A DNA stretch of 64,000 bases from Nibribacter roseus (GTDB lineage Bacteria > Bacteroidota > Bacteroidia > Cytophagales > Hymenobacteraceae): NCBI RefSeq assembly GCF_042662225.1, contig NZ_JBHSYQ010000003.1:620001-684000 (forward strand), in the 5' to 3' direction. Under the pieces are notes generated by a model that was not told where the DNA came from, did no database searches, and saw only the letters and a list, made by a program, of their open reading frames with translations. Position 1 is the stretch's first letter; each line of letters starts with the position of its first letter. The position numbers and the translations under genes are program-made. Below, in pieces: positions 35,063 to 42,693 of the stretch.

Positions 35063-36235
35063 ATGCTCAACCGCAGAATACTACGTATCAAAGCCATGCA
35101 AGCCATTTATGCCTACGTACAGGCAGAAGGCGCTAACTATCAGTTGGCTTTGGACCGCATTGCGGAAACCTTCGCTCCGGATTTGATGGCCATTGAAGTG
35201 CAAGACCGGAAAAAACTGGAAGGCCAGAAACAGATTGCCTCTCTCTTGTTCAAAGAGTGGTATGAAAGCCGCCAGTTCGACACTGAAGAGAAAGACCGTG
35301 AAATCTTAGACGCCGCCCAGGCCGCCGTAAATTTTTACCAAAATTCGCTTAAGAAAGACCTCAAGTTCTTCGGGAACCAAATGCTTACTGCCGTAGAGGA
35401 GATCTACGACCGCTATTTGCTGACGTTAATGGTGCTGCAAGAGCTGGTGCACCTGATTGAGAGCGAAGAGCAGAAAGCCGCCACCCGTTTCACGGAGCGT
35501 ACCGACGTGAACCTGCGTCCGTTACTGCAAAACAAGCCTTTGCAAAAACTGCTGAACAATAAGTTTTTGGAACAACGTGTCATACGCCGGAACCTTAGCT
35601 GGGCTGGTGATTTAGATGTAATCCAGAAAATTTACCGCAACAACCTCAAAAAAGACGAGGAGGTGCTGGCATGGCTACAGCTAGAGGAGCCTACGTATGC
35701 CCAAGATCATGAGCTGCTGAAACACATCTTCAAAAACGTTATATTTAAAGACGAGAACCTGCAGGGTCTGTTTGAAGAGCGCGACCTGAACTGGGTAGAA
35801 AACAAATCAGTGGTGAAAAACCTGGTGAACAAATCCATTAAAATGCTGGAGGAAGACACCGATGAAAACCTGCCGCTGCTGGACCTGTCGCCGAGTTGGG
35901 AAGATGACAAAGCCTTTTTTGAGGAGCTTTATTTTGAGACCCTCAAAGACGATGAGAAGTACGAGGCCCTGATTTCTGAGAGCGTGAAAAACTGGGATGT
36001 GGAGCGCGTGGCCCAGCTAGACAAGATAATCTTGAAGATGGCCCTGTGTGAAATGCACATTTTCCGCAGTATTCCCGTAAAAGTATCTATCAACGAGTAC
36101 ATTGATATTTCAAAAGTTTACAGCACACCAAAGAGCAAGCAGTTTGTGAATGGTGTCTTAGATAAACTGTCGCAAGACTTGACTAACAGCGGCGATATCC
36201 GTAAATCTGGAAGAGGCTTGCTGGATAACAAATAA
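35063..36235 (+). CDS. nusB: transcription antitermination factor NusB (long form)
   Basis: 390 residues, far longer than the roughly 140 of E. coli NusB. The NusB signature is at the C-terminus: WDVERVAQLDKIILKMALCE, then IPVKVSINEYIDISKVYSTP and KQFVNGVLDKL. The N-terminus MLNRRILRIKAMQAIYAYVQ resembles the first NusB helix, separated from the rest by a charged helical insert of about 230 residues. NusB with NusE drives antitermination of rRNA operons. The long form occurs in Bacteroidetes. It is first in a housekeeping operon. Confidence 0.9.
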   Translation: MLNRRILRIKAMQAIYAYVQAEGANYQLALDRIAETFAPDLMAIEVQDRKKLEGQKQIASLLFKEWYESRQFDTEEKDREILDAAQAAVNFYQNSLKKDLKFFGNQMLTAVEEIYDRYLLTLMVLQELVHLIESEEQKAATRFTERTDVNLRPLLQNKPLQKLLNNKFLEQRVIRRNLSWAGDLDVIQKIYRNNLKKDEEVLAWLQLEEPTYAQDHELLKHIFKNVIFKDENLQGLFEERDLNWVENKSVVKNLVNKSIKMLEEDTDENLPLLDLSPSWEDDKAFFEELYFETLKDDEKYEALISESVKNWDVERVAQLDKIILKMALCEMHIFRSIPVKVSINEYIDISKVYSTPKSKQFVNGVLDKLSQDLTNSGDIRKSGRGLLDNK

Positions 36236-36280
36236 TAAACGGAAGTTTTCGTTTGTACTTACAGTAAGGCATACTATCTT

Positions 36281-36316
36281 GTTTTGGGCCTGTTTTTAGA
36301 AAAGCAGGCCTAAAAC
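36281..36316 (+). terminator. 3'-end family hairpin after nusB
   Basis: GTTTTGGGCCTGTTTTT / AAAGCAGGCCTAAAAC, close to the family consensus. It lies between nusB and the next gene, so nusB may be partly separated from the downstream genes. Confidence 0.7.
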
Positions 36317-36356
36317 AGAATTGCCGCTTCTAAACTATATAACACTACCAAGAACT

Positions 36357-36662
36357 ATGGGCAAAAAAACAAATGCAATCCTTGCCTTTTCTACCGGAAT
36401 AGCCACTGGTGCTGTTCTAGGGGTATTATTTGCACCTGAAAAAGGCCGCGAAACCCGTGACAAGCTAAGCTTTCAGCTAGAAAAGTACCGTGCCAGATTA
36501 CTGGATTTAACCAATGATTTAATTGCCGGGCGTGAAGAGCAGGGCTCTGCCGCTAAAACTGAGGGGCAGCGTGTTATTAAAGATGCGCGTGACAAAGCCG
36601 AACGTCTTCTAGTGGACGTAGACTCCCTCATCAACCAAATAAACAGTAAAAAAGAAATATAA
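36357..36662 (+). CDS. YtxH-domain protein
   Basis: 101 residues from the ATG at 36357. One hydrophobic segment (AILAFSTGIATGAVLGVLFAP) ending in the family hallmark LFAPEKGRETRDKL, then an amphipathic helical tail with coiled-coil character. YtxH proteins are small membrane-anchored proteins linked to general stress in Bacillus; the molecular role is unknown. It lies 11 bases before the isocitrate dehydrogenase gene. Confidence 0.85.
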   Translation: MGKKTNAILAFSTGIATGAVLGVLFAPEKGRETRDKLSFQLEKYRARLLDLTNDLIAGREEQGSAAKTEGQRVIKDARDKAERLLVDVDSLINQINSKKEI

Positions 36663-36673
36663 GCCCCAGTCCT

Positions 36674-37672
36674 ATGACAACCGTTACCCTAATTCCCGGC
36701 GACGGGATAGGTCCTGAGATCACGGAAGCCGTTAAGGCGATCTTTGAAGCCGCACAAGTGCCCATTACCTGGGAAGAAGAGAACGCAGGCCAAACTACTT
36801 TTGACGCCATGGGCGAGCTGATTCCAGCTTCGCTTATAGCCTCTTTAGAGCGTAACTGCATTGCCTTGAAAGGCCCGATCACTACTCCGGTGGGCAAAGG
36901 GTTCAAGAGTGTCAATGTACAGCTTCGGCAGAAATTTGATTTATACTCAAACGTGCGCCCGGCCAAAACCACGGCTGGCGTGAAAACCCGTTTTGAGAAC
37001 GTAGACCTGGTGCTGTTCCGTGAGAACACAGAAGGCCTTTACGCCGGTCTGGAGCTGTGGGACGAGCGCCTGGGTATAGCAGATTCTATTGCGCGGGTAA
37101 CCGTTGACGGTTGCTATAAAATTGTACGCGCCGCATTCCAGTATGCCCAGAAGCACAACCGCAAAAAAGTAACGGTAGCCCACAAAGCCAATATTTTAAA
37201 ACAGGCGGGCCGCTTAATCTTAGAGGCTGCCGCACAGGTGTCAAAAGAATTCCCGGAAGTAGTGTGGGAAGACAAAATCATTGACAACATGTGCATGCAG
37301 CTGGTAAGCAAGCCAGAGCAGTTTGACGTAGTGGTGACCACTAACTTGTTCGGCGATATCTTATCTGACCTGTGTGCCGGTTTAGTAGGTGGCTTAGGCG
37401 TGGTATCTGGTGCTAACATTGGTGATGATATGGCCATATTTGAAGCCGTGCATGGTTCGGCACCTGATATTGCTGGTCAAGGCTTGGCTAACCCTACTGC
37501 GCTGCTACGCTCTGCCCTCATGATGCTGGAGCACATGGGCTTGCATGATAAAGCAAAGCTGATTGAAAATGCTCTGGAGAAAACCTTGCAAGACAAAGAC
37601 TGCTGCACCCGTGATTTAGGCGGAAAAGCCTCTACCTCAGAATTTGCGCAGCATATCATTTCAAATTTGTAA
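36674..37672 (+). CDS. NAD-dependent isocitrate dehydrogenase
   Basis: 332 residues of the isocitrate/isopropylmalate dehydrogenase family. GDGIGPEI start; substrate loop KGFKSVNVQLRQKFDLYSN, whose S-x-N arrangement favours isocitrate over isopropylmalate; FRENTEGLYAG; metal-binding Asp in TTNLFGDILSDL; nucleotide site AVHGSAPDIAG. It resembles the mitochondrial-type (IDH3) NAD enzyme of the TCA cycle. Isopropylmalate dehydrogenase is the alternative, but no leu genes are nearby. It is followed closely by the DUF1573 lipoprotein. Confidence 0.85.
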   Translation: MTTVTLIPGDGIGPEITEAVKAIFEAAQVPITWEEENAGQTTFDAMGELIPASLIASLERNCIALKGPITTPVGKGFKSVNVQLRQKFDLYSNVRPAKTTAGVKTRFENVDLVLFRENTEGLYAGLELWDERLGIADSIARVTVDGCYKIVRAAFQYAQKHNRKKVTVAHKANILKQAGRLILEAAAQVSKEFPEVVWEDKIIDNMCMQLVSKPEQFDVVVTTNLFGDILSDLCAGLVGGLGVVSGANIGDDMAIFEAVHGSAPDIAGQGLANPTALLRSALMMLEHMGLHDKAKLIENALEKTLQDKDCCTRDLGGKASTSEFAQHIISNL

Positions 37673-37700
37673 CTTGACCTTTTTAAAAGGGAAACCTAAT

Positions 37701-38249
37701 ATGAAAAAGCAATTTGTAATCGGATTACTAGTAGCCGGAGGCCTATGGTCTTCAGGCTGTGAGAAAAAAGAAAGCACTGCTGAAGAGGTAACCGCCACTG
37801 AGCAGAATGCTTCTGCCGGTAACGCAGTACCAGCCAATGACCCAGCTACCAACCCAAATGTAACTAGTCAGGAAGCGGTGAATACTAATGCTGCCAAGCC
37901 AGCCATGACCTTCAAAAAAACAGAGCATGACTTTGGTACCATTAACCAAGACAAGAGAGTACAGCATACATTTTCTTTTACCAATACCGGCCAGGCTCCG
38001 TTAGTAATTCAAGATGCTACTGCTACTTGCGGCTGTACAGTGCCAGAATGGCCTAAAGAGCCGGTAATGCCAGGTGAAACGGGTACCATCAAGGTTGAGT
38101 TTGATCCAGCCGGTAAACTAGGACAGCAGTCAAAGCAAATTACTATTCGTGCTAACACTGAGCCTGCAGAAAATTACCTAACCATCAAAACCAACATTGT
38201 TGGTTCAGTTCCGCAGGCTGGTGCCGCTGGTCCTGTTCGTTTAAACTAA
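37701..38249 (+). CDS. DUF1573 lipoprotein
   Basis: 182 residues from the ATG at 37701. Lipoprotein signal with lipobox WSSGC (Cys20), an acidic low-complexity linker (about 22-70) rich in Ala, Thr and Asn, then a DUF1573 Ig-like domain: EHDFGTINQDKRVQHTFSFT, ATCGCTVPEWPKEPVMPGE, KVEFDPAGKLG. DUF1573 proteins are widespread in Bacteroidetes envelopes, with unknown function. It precedes yajC by seven bases, a neighbourhood repeated in related genomes. Confidence 0.9.
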   Translation: MKKQFVIGLLVAGGLWSSGCEKKESTAEEVTATEQNASAGNAVPANDPATNPNVTSQEAVNTNAAKPAMTFKKTEHDFGTINQDKRVQHTFSFTNTGQAPLVIQDATATCGCTVPEWPKEPVMPGETGTIKVEFDPAGKLGQQSKQITIRANTEPAENYLTIKTNIVGSVPQAGAAGPVRLN

Positions 38250-38256
38250 ACCATTC

Positions 38257-38592
38257 ATGCAAACTGTTTTATTACAAGCCGCCGCAGAGGGGGCAGGCGC
38301 TTACTCTAACCTAATATTTATTGGGTTGATTATTATTGTGTTCTACTTTTTTATGCTGCGTCCGCAGCAAAAGAAAGCAAAAGAGCAGAAGAAGTTTAGA
38401 GATGAACTGAAAAGAGGCATGAATGTAGTGACCATTGGTGGCATGCACGGTCGTTTGCTGAGCATTGATGATGATACCGTGTGGGTAGAGGTAGACAAAG
38501 GCTTAAAGCTGAAGTTTGACAAATCTGCCATTGCGGTAGAAGCCACTGCCCGGGTGAATGCTAACACTACTACTGAGACCACTAACGCTTAG
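38257..38592 (+). CDS. yajC: preprotein translocase subunit YajC
   Basis: 111 residues. A single membrane helix (LIFIGLIIIVFYFFML) followed by the YajC signature RPQQKKAKEQKKFRDEL, then VVTIGGMHGRLLSIDDDTVWVEV. It is an accessory subunit of SecDF-YajC that assists protein export. It is flanked by the DUF1573 lipoprotein and ybbR in one operon. Confidence 0.95.
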   Translation: MQTVLLQAAAEGAGAYSNLIFIGLIIIVFYFFMLRPQQKKAKEQKKFRDELKRGMNVVTIGGMHGRLLSIDDDTVWVEVDKGLKLKFDKSAIAVEATARVNANTTTETTNA

Positions 38593-38600
38593 ATAATCCT

Positions 38601-39581
38601 TTGCCGTTTAATAAAACAAAGCAGGCTGTCCTTTGGTTGCTGAGACCGTTTTCACCCAAACAGAAGAAGTACTGGAGGGTGGTGCTGCTTTGTTTTTTAA
38701 CAGCGGGTACTTTTTGGCTGCTTAATGCACTCAATAAGAACTATACCACCGTTGTTTCTTACCCTATCAAGTTTGTTTTTGACCAAGAGCAGTTAGTTCC
38801 GGTAAAGCCCTTGCCAGAAGAGGTGACCATTAGCGTAACCGGCAAAGGGTGGAAGCTGCTCCGTAACAATCTAAAATTTCAAGTGCAGCCCGCTGAGCTA
38901 ACCATACGGGGCTTGCCTTTTGTGAAGCGCTTGCCCGGTTCAGCCCTGCGCCCCGCCATTTCAAATGTGCTGGATGGGTTAAATCTAAACTTTGTGGTAA
39001 CCGATACCGTCAGTTTTGATTTTGACCACCTCGTTTCCCGAAAGGTACCTCTAGGCATTGACACCACCTTGGTGAAGACTGAGGCAGGGTTTGTCTTCGA
39101 TGGGCAGGTACAGATACAGCCAGATTCAGTTACTTTTACTGGTCCTGAGCAAATTATCAATCAATTTCCGAATCCCTTTTTGTTGCCTGCGCCTACCAAA
39201 ATCCTTAGATCCTCTTTTAAGGGTAGTCTTCCTGTGGCGCATGATTACACATCTTTGGTAAAAGCAGACGTAAAAGATGCTGAGGTAACCTTTGGTGTAG
39301 TGCAACTGGAAAAGCAAGAGGTGGTAGTGCAGCCTACTTTGCAAAACTTTCCGCCAGGCTACGTGCTGCGCTTAATCAATGGACCTGTAAAAATACAGTA
39401 CTCCTATCTGCCCAGACAGAAAGGAAGCATTCAATCAGAACAATTTAAAGTAGCCTTAGACTACCAGAAGTTTAACCCCGCAGACTCAACCATTGTACCT
39501 ACGCTTCTACAGAAACCAGCGCTTACGCGGCAAGTAACGGTACAACCGGCGCGGGTACAGGTTTCCCTGATTCCACAGTAA
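38601..39581 (+). CDS. YbbR/CdaR-like protein
   Basis: 326 residues. It starts with TTG at 38601; there is no ATG in frame nearby, and the gene follows yajC by eight bases. One N-terminal membrane helix (VVLLCFLTAGTFWLLNAL), then YbbR-type beta repeats: YPIKFVFDQEQLVPVKPLPE, VTISVTGKGWKLL, RKVPLGIDTTLVKTEAGFV, PDSVTFTGPEQII. In Firmicutes the homologue CdaR regulates the c-di-AMP cyclase CdaA, but no cyclase is encoded here, so its role in this phylum is open. It lies directly upstream of coaE. Confidence 0.82.
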   Translation: MPFNKTKQAVLWLLRPFSPKQKKYWRVVLLCFLTAGTFWLLNALNKNYTTVVSYPIKFVFDQEQLVPVKPLPEEVTISVTGKGWKLLRNNLKFQVQPAELTIRGLPFVKRLPGSALRPAISNVLDGLNLNFVVTDTVSFDFDHLVSRKVPLGIDTTLVKTEAGFVFDGQVQIQPDSVTFTGPEQIINQFPNPFLLPAPTKILRSSFKGSLPVAHDYTSLVKADVKDAEVTFGVVQLEKQEVVVQPTLQNFPPGYVLRLINGPVKIQYSYLPRQKGSIQSEQFKVALDYQKFNPADSTIVPTLLQKPALTRQVTVQPARVQVSLIPQ

Positions 39582-39587
39582 GACATC

Positions 39588-40196
39588 ATGCTAAAAATTG
39601 GCATAACAGGCGGTATAGGGTCAGGTAAAAGTATTGTATGCCGGTGCTTTCAGCTTTTGGGCGTACCGGTATATGACTCCGACTCCAGGGCTAAATGGGT
39701 TATGAACCACGACCCAGAGCTAAGGGAAAGCCTTATCCAAACTTTCGGTCCTGATACTTTTGATGGCAATCAGCATTTAAACCGCGCGTATCTGGCGCAA
39801 AAGGTGTTCCATAATGCCGAGGAACTGGCTAAACTAAATGGTTTGGTGCATCCGCAGGTGCGGAAAGATTTTTATAAATGGCTTGAAAGGCATACTGCTG
39901 CTCCGTACGTGCTCAAAGAGGCAGCGCTTATGTTTGAATCAAATGCCTATAAGCAGGTAGACTATGTGCTAACTGTTTCCGCGCCAATACAGCTACGCTT
40001 AACCCGCACCCTCCAGCGTGATACCCACCGAACAACGGCTGACATAGAGGCCATCATGGCCAAGCAGCTCTCGGAAGAAGAGCGTACAAGTCGTGCTCAG
40101 TTTGTTCTTTACAACAATGATGAGCAACTGGTGTTGCCCCAGGTAGAGGCGTTACACCAAACCTTTTTAGACCTGATTTCTGAAAAAGTGGCCTAA
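39588..40196 (+). CDS. coaE: dephospho-CoA kinase
   Basis: 202 residues, full family length. P-loop GITGGIGSGKS, then YDSDSRAKWVM and the LID-region basic residues (RLTRTLQRDTHRT). It carries out the last step of CoA synthesis, phosphorylating the 3'-hydroxyl of dephospho-CoA. It is the last gene of the nusB-yajC-ybbR cluster. Its final codons (FLDLISEKVA) are written by a copy of the palindrome family, so the C-terminus is probably recently reshaped by that element. Confidence 0.93.
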   Translation: MLKIGITGGIGSGKSIVCRCFQLLGVPVYDSDSRAKWVMNHDPELRESLIQTFGPDTFDGNQHLNRAYLAQKVFHNAEELAKLNGLVHPQVRKDFYKWLERHTAAPYVLKEAALMFESNAYKQVDYVLTVSAPIQLRLTRTLQRDTHRTTADIEAIMAKQLSEEERTSRAQFVLYNNDEQLVLPQVEALHQTFLDLISEKVA

Positions 40197-40199
40197 AAC
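40163..40199 (+). terminator. 3'-end family palindrome forming the end of coaE
   Basis: CTTTTTAGACCTGATTTCTG / AAAAAGTGGCCTAAAACA, very like the copy at 40796. It includes the coaE stop codon. It faces the convergent gene at 40248. Confidence 0.5.
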
Positions 40200-40247
40200 A
40201 CTTGAGCCTTTTGCCCTTTCCTGTTATTTGGTCATGCATCATTAGCT

Positions 40248-40763
40248 CTAGCAAGGTGACCAGTAAGTTGCTTCTATTAGATGATCATCTTTGAAACTGA
40301 AGATCATGCCGTCATCAGAATTGTTGAAAAACATCAAAATCTCCGTCACGCCATTTTTGCGGTCAGTAAAACTATCTAATTCAGATATTCCAAAGATTTG
40401 AACAAAGGCTGTTTTTGTGAGCTTGCTGTTCAGCTTCCAATGGCCGTATTCTAATGAAAGACTGCTGTTGAGGTGGAACTTAATGTTCTCTAATATGTAC
40501 TTCTCCTCGTCATTACCAATAAAGTTTAAATGCTTATACCATAACTGAAAATATTGGATGCTATCGTGGGAATAGAAGCCGCATTCATAGTTGGGCTGAT
40601 CTACTTTTAAAGGGCGACCGTAGGTCTTGACAATAGAGCTTTTATCAGCAATCAATGGCAAGCCTTTTAGGCGGAGCAGCTTGGAGTCAATGGTGGTATC
40701 TTGGGCAAAAGTATTGCCTGTTGCTATAAAGAAACTGAAGATAAGGCAAAACGCTGCTCTCAT
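40248..40763 (-). CDS. secreted protein of unknown function
   Basis: 171 residues. Signal peptide MRAAFCLIFSFFIATGNTFAQ, then a compact domain with alternating strands (SIVKTYGRPLKVDQPNYECG, YHLNFIG-like and KFHLNSSLSLEYGHWKL segments) and the ending IEATYWSPC. Two cysteines remain (in YECGFY and the terminal SPC) and could form a disulfide in the periplasm. The periodic 'GxP.K / F..d..l..a' style recalls small proteins that inhibit or bind partners, but I recognise no family. It converges on coaE. Confidence 0.65.
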   Translation of the reverse strand: MRAAFCLIFSFFIATGNTFAQDTTIDSKLLRLKGLPLIADKSSIVKTYGRPLKVDQPNYECGFYSHDSIQYFQLWYKHLNFIGNDEEKYILENIKFHLNSSLSLEYGHWKLNSKLTKTAFVQIFGISELDSFTDRKNGVTEILMFFNNSDDGMIFSFKDDHLIEATYWSPC

Positions 40764-40795
40764 AGTATTGATAACAAGCCAAAGACGTAAAAGGT

Positions 40796-40831
40796 GTTTT
40801 TGCCCTGATTTCTGAAAAACAGGCTTAAAAC
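40796..40831 (-). terminator. 3'-end family hairpin after the GNAT-like gene
   Basis: GTTTTTGCCCTGATTTCTG / AAAAACAGGCTTAAAAC, just 3' of the minus-strand gene ending at 40835. Confidence 0.5.
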
Positions 40832-40834
40832 ATT

Positions 40835-42001
40835 CTATTTTATAATAGGGTACCGAGTGAACGGTTTGGTTGGGTCAAAGATTTTGCGGTACGTAACGTG
40901 GGTTTTGCTGATGGAGGCACCCAGCATACGGGTCACCAGCATCATTTTAGGGTTAAAGTCACCTATCCAGTTCATCTCCAGATTAGGGGCGCCGTAGTCA
41001 ATAATAGGCTGGTGCGACCACTTCATAATGAATGATTCCACGCCCTTGCCCTGAAACTCAGGAACCACCCCAAAAATAAGCCCAAACACTTTTTTGTCGC
41101 GGCGTTTGCTGTAGCGCCACTTGTGGTACAGAAACTTCAGCTTTGCCACCAGATTGAACTTTCCGTTCAGGTGCTTGAATATTTGGTTTAGCTCAGGTAA
41201 AATGATAAAGAAGGCAATGGGCTGCTCTTTGTAGTAGGCAAAATTGATAAGCGTTTCTTCCACCACGGGTTTCATGGTTTTCATGAGCTTTAGCGCTTTC
41301 TCGAACGGAATTTCGCTTGCCCCTGAGTGTCCGGCCCAAGCCTTGTTGTACACCTCAATAAAATCCTGCGCCACCTTTTTCAGGTTTTTCATGGAAGCGT
41401 GCCTCACCACATAATTTGGGTCTTGCTCCACCACGGCCGCTCTGTCCATGATCTTAGGGTTGAGCGGTAAGAAAGAATTCATCTGGTAAGTGTACTGCTT
41501 AAAATACACCTGAAAGCCATAGGCCTCGAATAATTGCTGGTAGTACGGCGGGTGATAGAACATGCCGTAATTAGGTTCAGTAAAGCCGTCTACCAACAAA
41601 CCCCACCAACGGTCGCGCTCCCCGAAGTTGATGGGACCGTCCATTGCCTCCATGCCTTGCGCCATGAGCCAGTCTTTGCAGGCATCAAAAAGAGTAAAGG
41701 CGGCAGTCTGGTCTTCAACGCACTCAAAGAATCCCATGCCGCCCGTTACATATTCAGAGGCGTTTTTGGTTTTATTGTTCACGAAAGCCGCTACCCGGCC
41801 AATAGTTTTGCCTTGGCTGTCTTGCAATATCCACCTGATGGCGGAGCCATTTTTAAAATTTGGGTTGAGATTTTGGTCAAAGACCTGTTCAATGTCTTTG
41901 TCCAGCGGCCTTATCCAATTGGGGTGCTGCTGGTAAATAGTGGAGGGGAAATCTAAAAATGCCCGAACGGTGGCGGGAGAGGTCACTTCAACAAGGTGCA
42001 T
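40835..42001 (-). CDS. GNAT-superfamily-like protein (possible N-acyltransferase)
   Basis: 388 residues. The N-terminal half shows the pattern RAFLDFPSTIYQQHPNWIRP and IGRVAAFVNNKTKN of proteins annotated as GNAT-like in Bacteroidetes. The acetyl-CoA loop could be VVPEFQGKGVESFIM (about 315-330), which matches the R/Q-x-x-G-x-G/A logic of GNAT enzymes. No signal or membrane segment. The substrate is unknown. It is downstream of a 68-residue small protein in the same direction. Confidence 0.72.
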   Translation of the reverse strand: MHLVEVTSPATVRAFLDFPSTIYQQHPNWIRPLDKDIEQVFDQNLNPNFKNGSAIRWILQDSQGKTIGRVAAFVNNKTKNASEYVTGGMGFFECVEDQTAAFTLFDACKDWLMAQGMEAMDGPINFGERDRWWGLLVDGFTEPNYGMFYHPPYYQQLFEAYGFQVYFKQYTYQMNSFLPLNPKIMDRAAVVEQDPNYVVRHASMKNLKKVAQDFIEVYNKAWAGHSGASEIPFEKALKLMKTMKPVVEETLINFAYYKEQPIAFFIILPELNQIFKHLNGKFNLVAKLKFLYHKWRYSKRRDKKVFGLIFGVVPEFQGKGVESFIMKWSHQPIIDYGAPNLEMNWIGDFNPKMMLVTRMLGASISKTHVTYRKIFDPTKPFTRYPIIK

Positions 42002-42084
42002 TTCAGCTGGTAGGTTGGCTCAACGTGTAAAGGTACACAATTGTGCCACTCCTAGCGAGTACAGCCTGGGTTTAGAGGCAGAGG

Positions 42085-42291
42085 TTAAGCCGCGCGGCGT
42101 AAAGCTTCTACTTCTGGGTGGTAAGGGGCTTCGCGGCGCATGGCATCGTCGAAAGAATAGGCTCTGTGGTCATAGGGGCTAATAAAGACTTCTTTCATGA
42201 CCAACCAGGAAATATCAAACCCCAGAAAGTAGGTAGGGGCGAAGCTCATTTTCCAGCCAGCTTCTCTTAAAATATCTATAAAACGTCTCAT
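42085..42291 (-). CDS. small conserved-looking protein of unknown function
   Basis: 68 residues from the ATG at 42289-42291; the frame opens farther upstream, but that part looks non-coding. Contains RFIDILREAGWKMSFAPTYF and a charged end AYSFDDAMRREAPYHPEVEA. It has no signal peptide and no motif I recognise. It lies 83 bases upstream of the GNAT-like gene and could be co-transcribed with it. Confidence 0.5.
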   Translation of the reverse strand: MRRFIDILREAGWKMSFAPTYFLGFDISWLVMKEVFISPYDHRAYSFDDAMRREAPYHPEVEALRRAA

Positions 42292-42416
42292 GGTAAATTC
42301 TCCTTTTGGTAAACGTACTTGGCATACAAAACACAAATGGTACAATCATAGAAACGCAGGAGGGGCAAATGGGTTTAGTACTTTCAGGAGAAAGACACAG
42401 TAGGATAAAAACAAAA

Positions 42417-42445
42417 AAAAGCCTCACCGGGTAGGTGAGGCTTTT
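42417..42445 (-). terminator. terminator of tRNA-Val
   Basis: AAAAGCCTCACC pairs with GGTGAGGCTTTT, directly 3' of the minus-strand tRNA, with a T-run on that strand. Confidence 0.85.
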
Positions 42446-42451
42446 AAGGAG

Positions 42452-42526
42452 TGGGACGTGCTGGATTCGAACCAGCGACCCTCTGCTTGTAAGGCAGATG
42501 CTCTGAACCAGCTGAGCTAACATCCC
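42452..42526 (-). tRNA. tRNA-Val (TAC anticodon)
   Basis: 75 bases on the minus strand, starting GGGATGTTAGCTCAGCTGG and ending GCACGTCCCA. Acceptor GGGATGT/ACGTCCC, anticodon stem CTGCC/AGCAG region around TTACAA giving TAC, T-loop GGTTCGAATCC. CCA is not encoded. Confidence 0.95.
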
Positions 42527-42693
42527 TTTTTTTCGTTCCGAAGACCTGTTGTCCCCGTTTGATGATGCAAATATGGGGGATGTTTTTTTATCTGCCAAAT
42601 CTCTTTTCTAAAAAAGTTTAAAAAATTTCTCTTAATGCCTTGGCCGTTGGAGGGCTGCCCGATGCGCTGTATATTTATCATCTGAAAATCAGA

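Noticed and set aside
34733..35186. Two plus-strand frames upstream of nusB
   Set aside because: They lie in the dispersed repeat and in the nusB promoter/leader; the second overlaps nusB in another frame.
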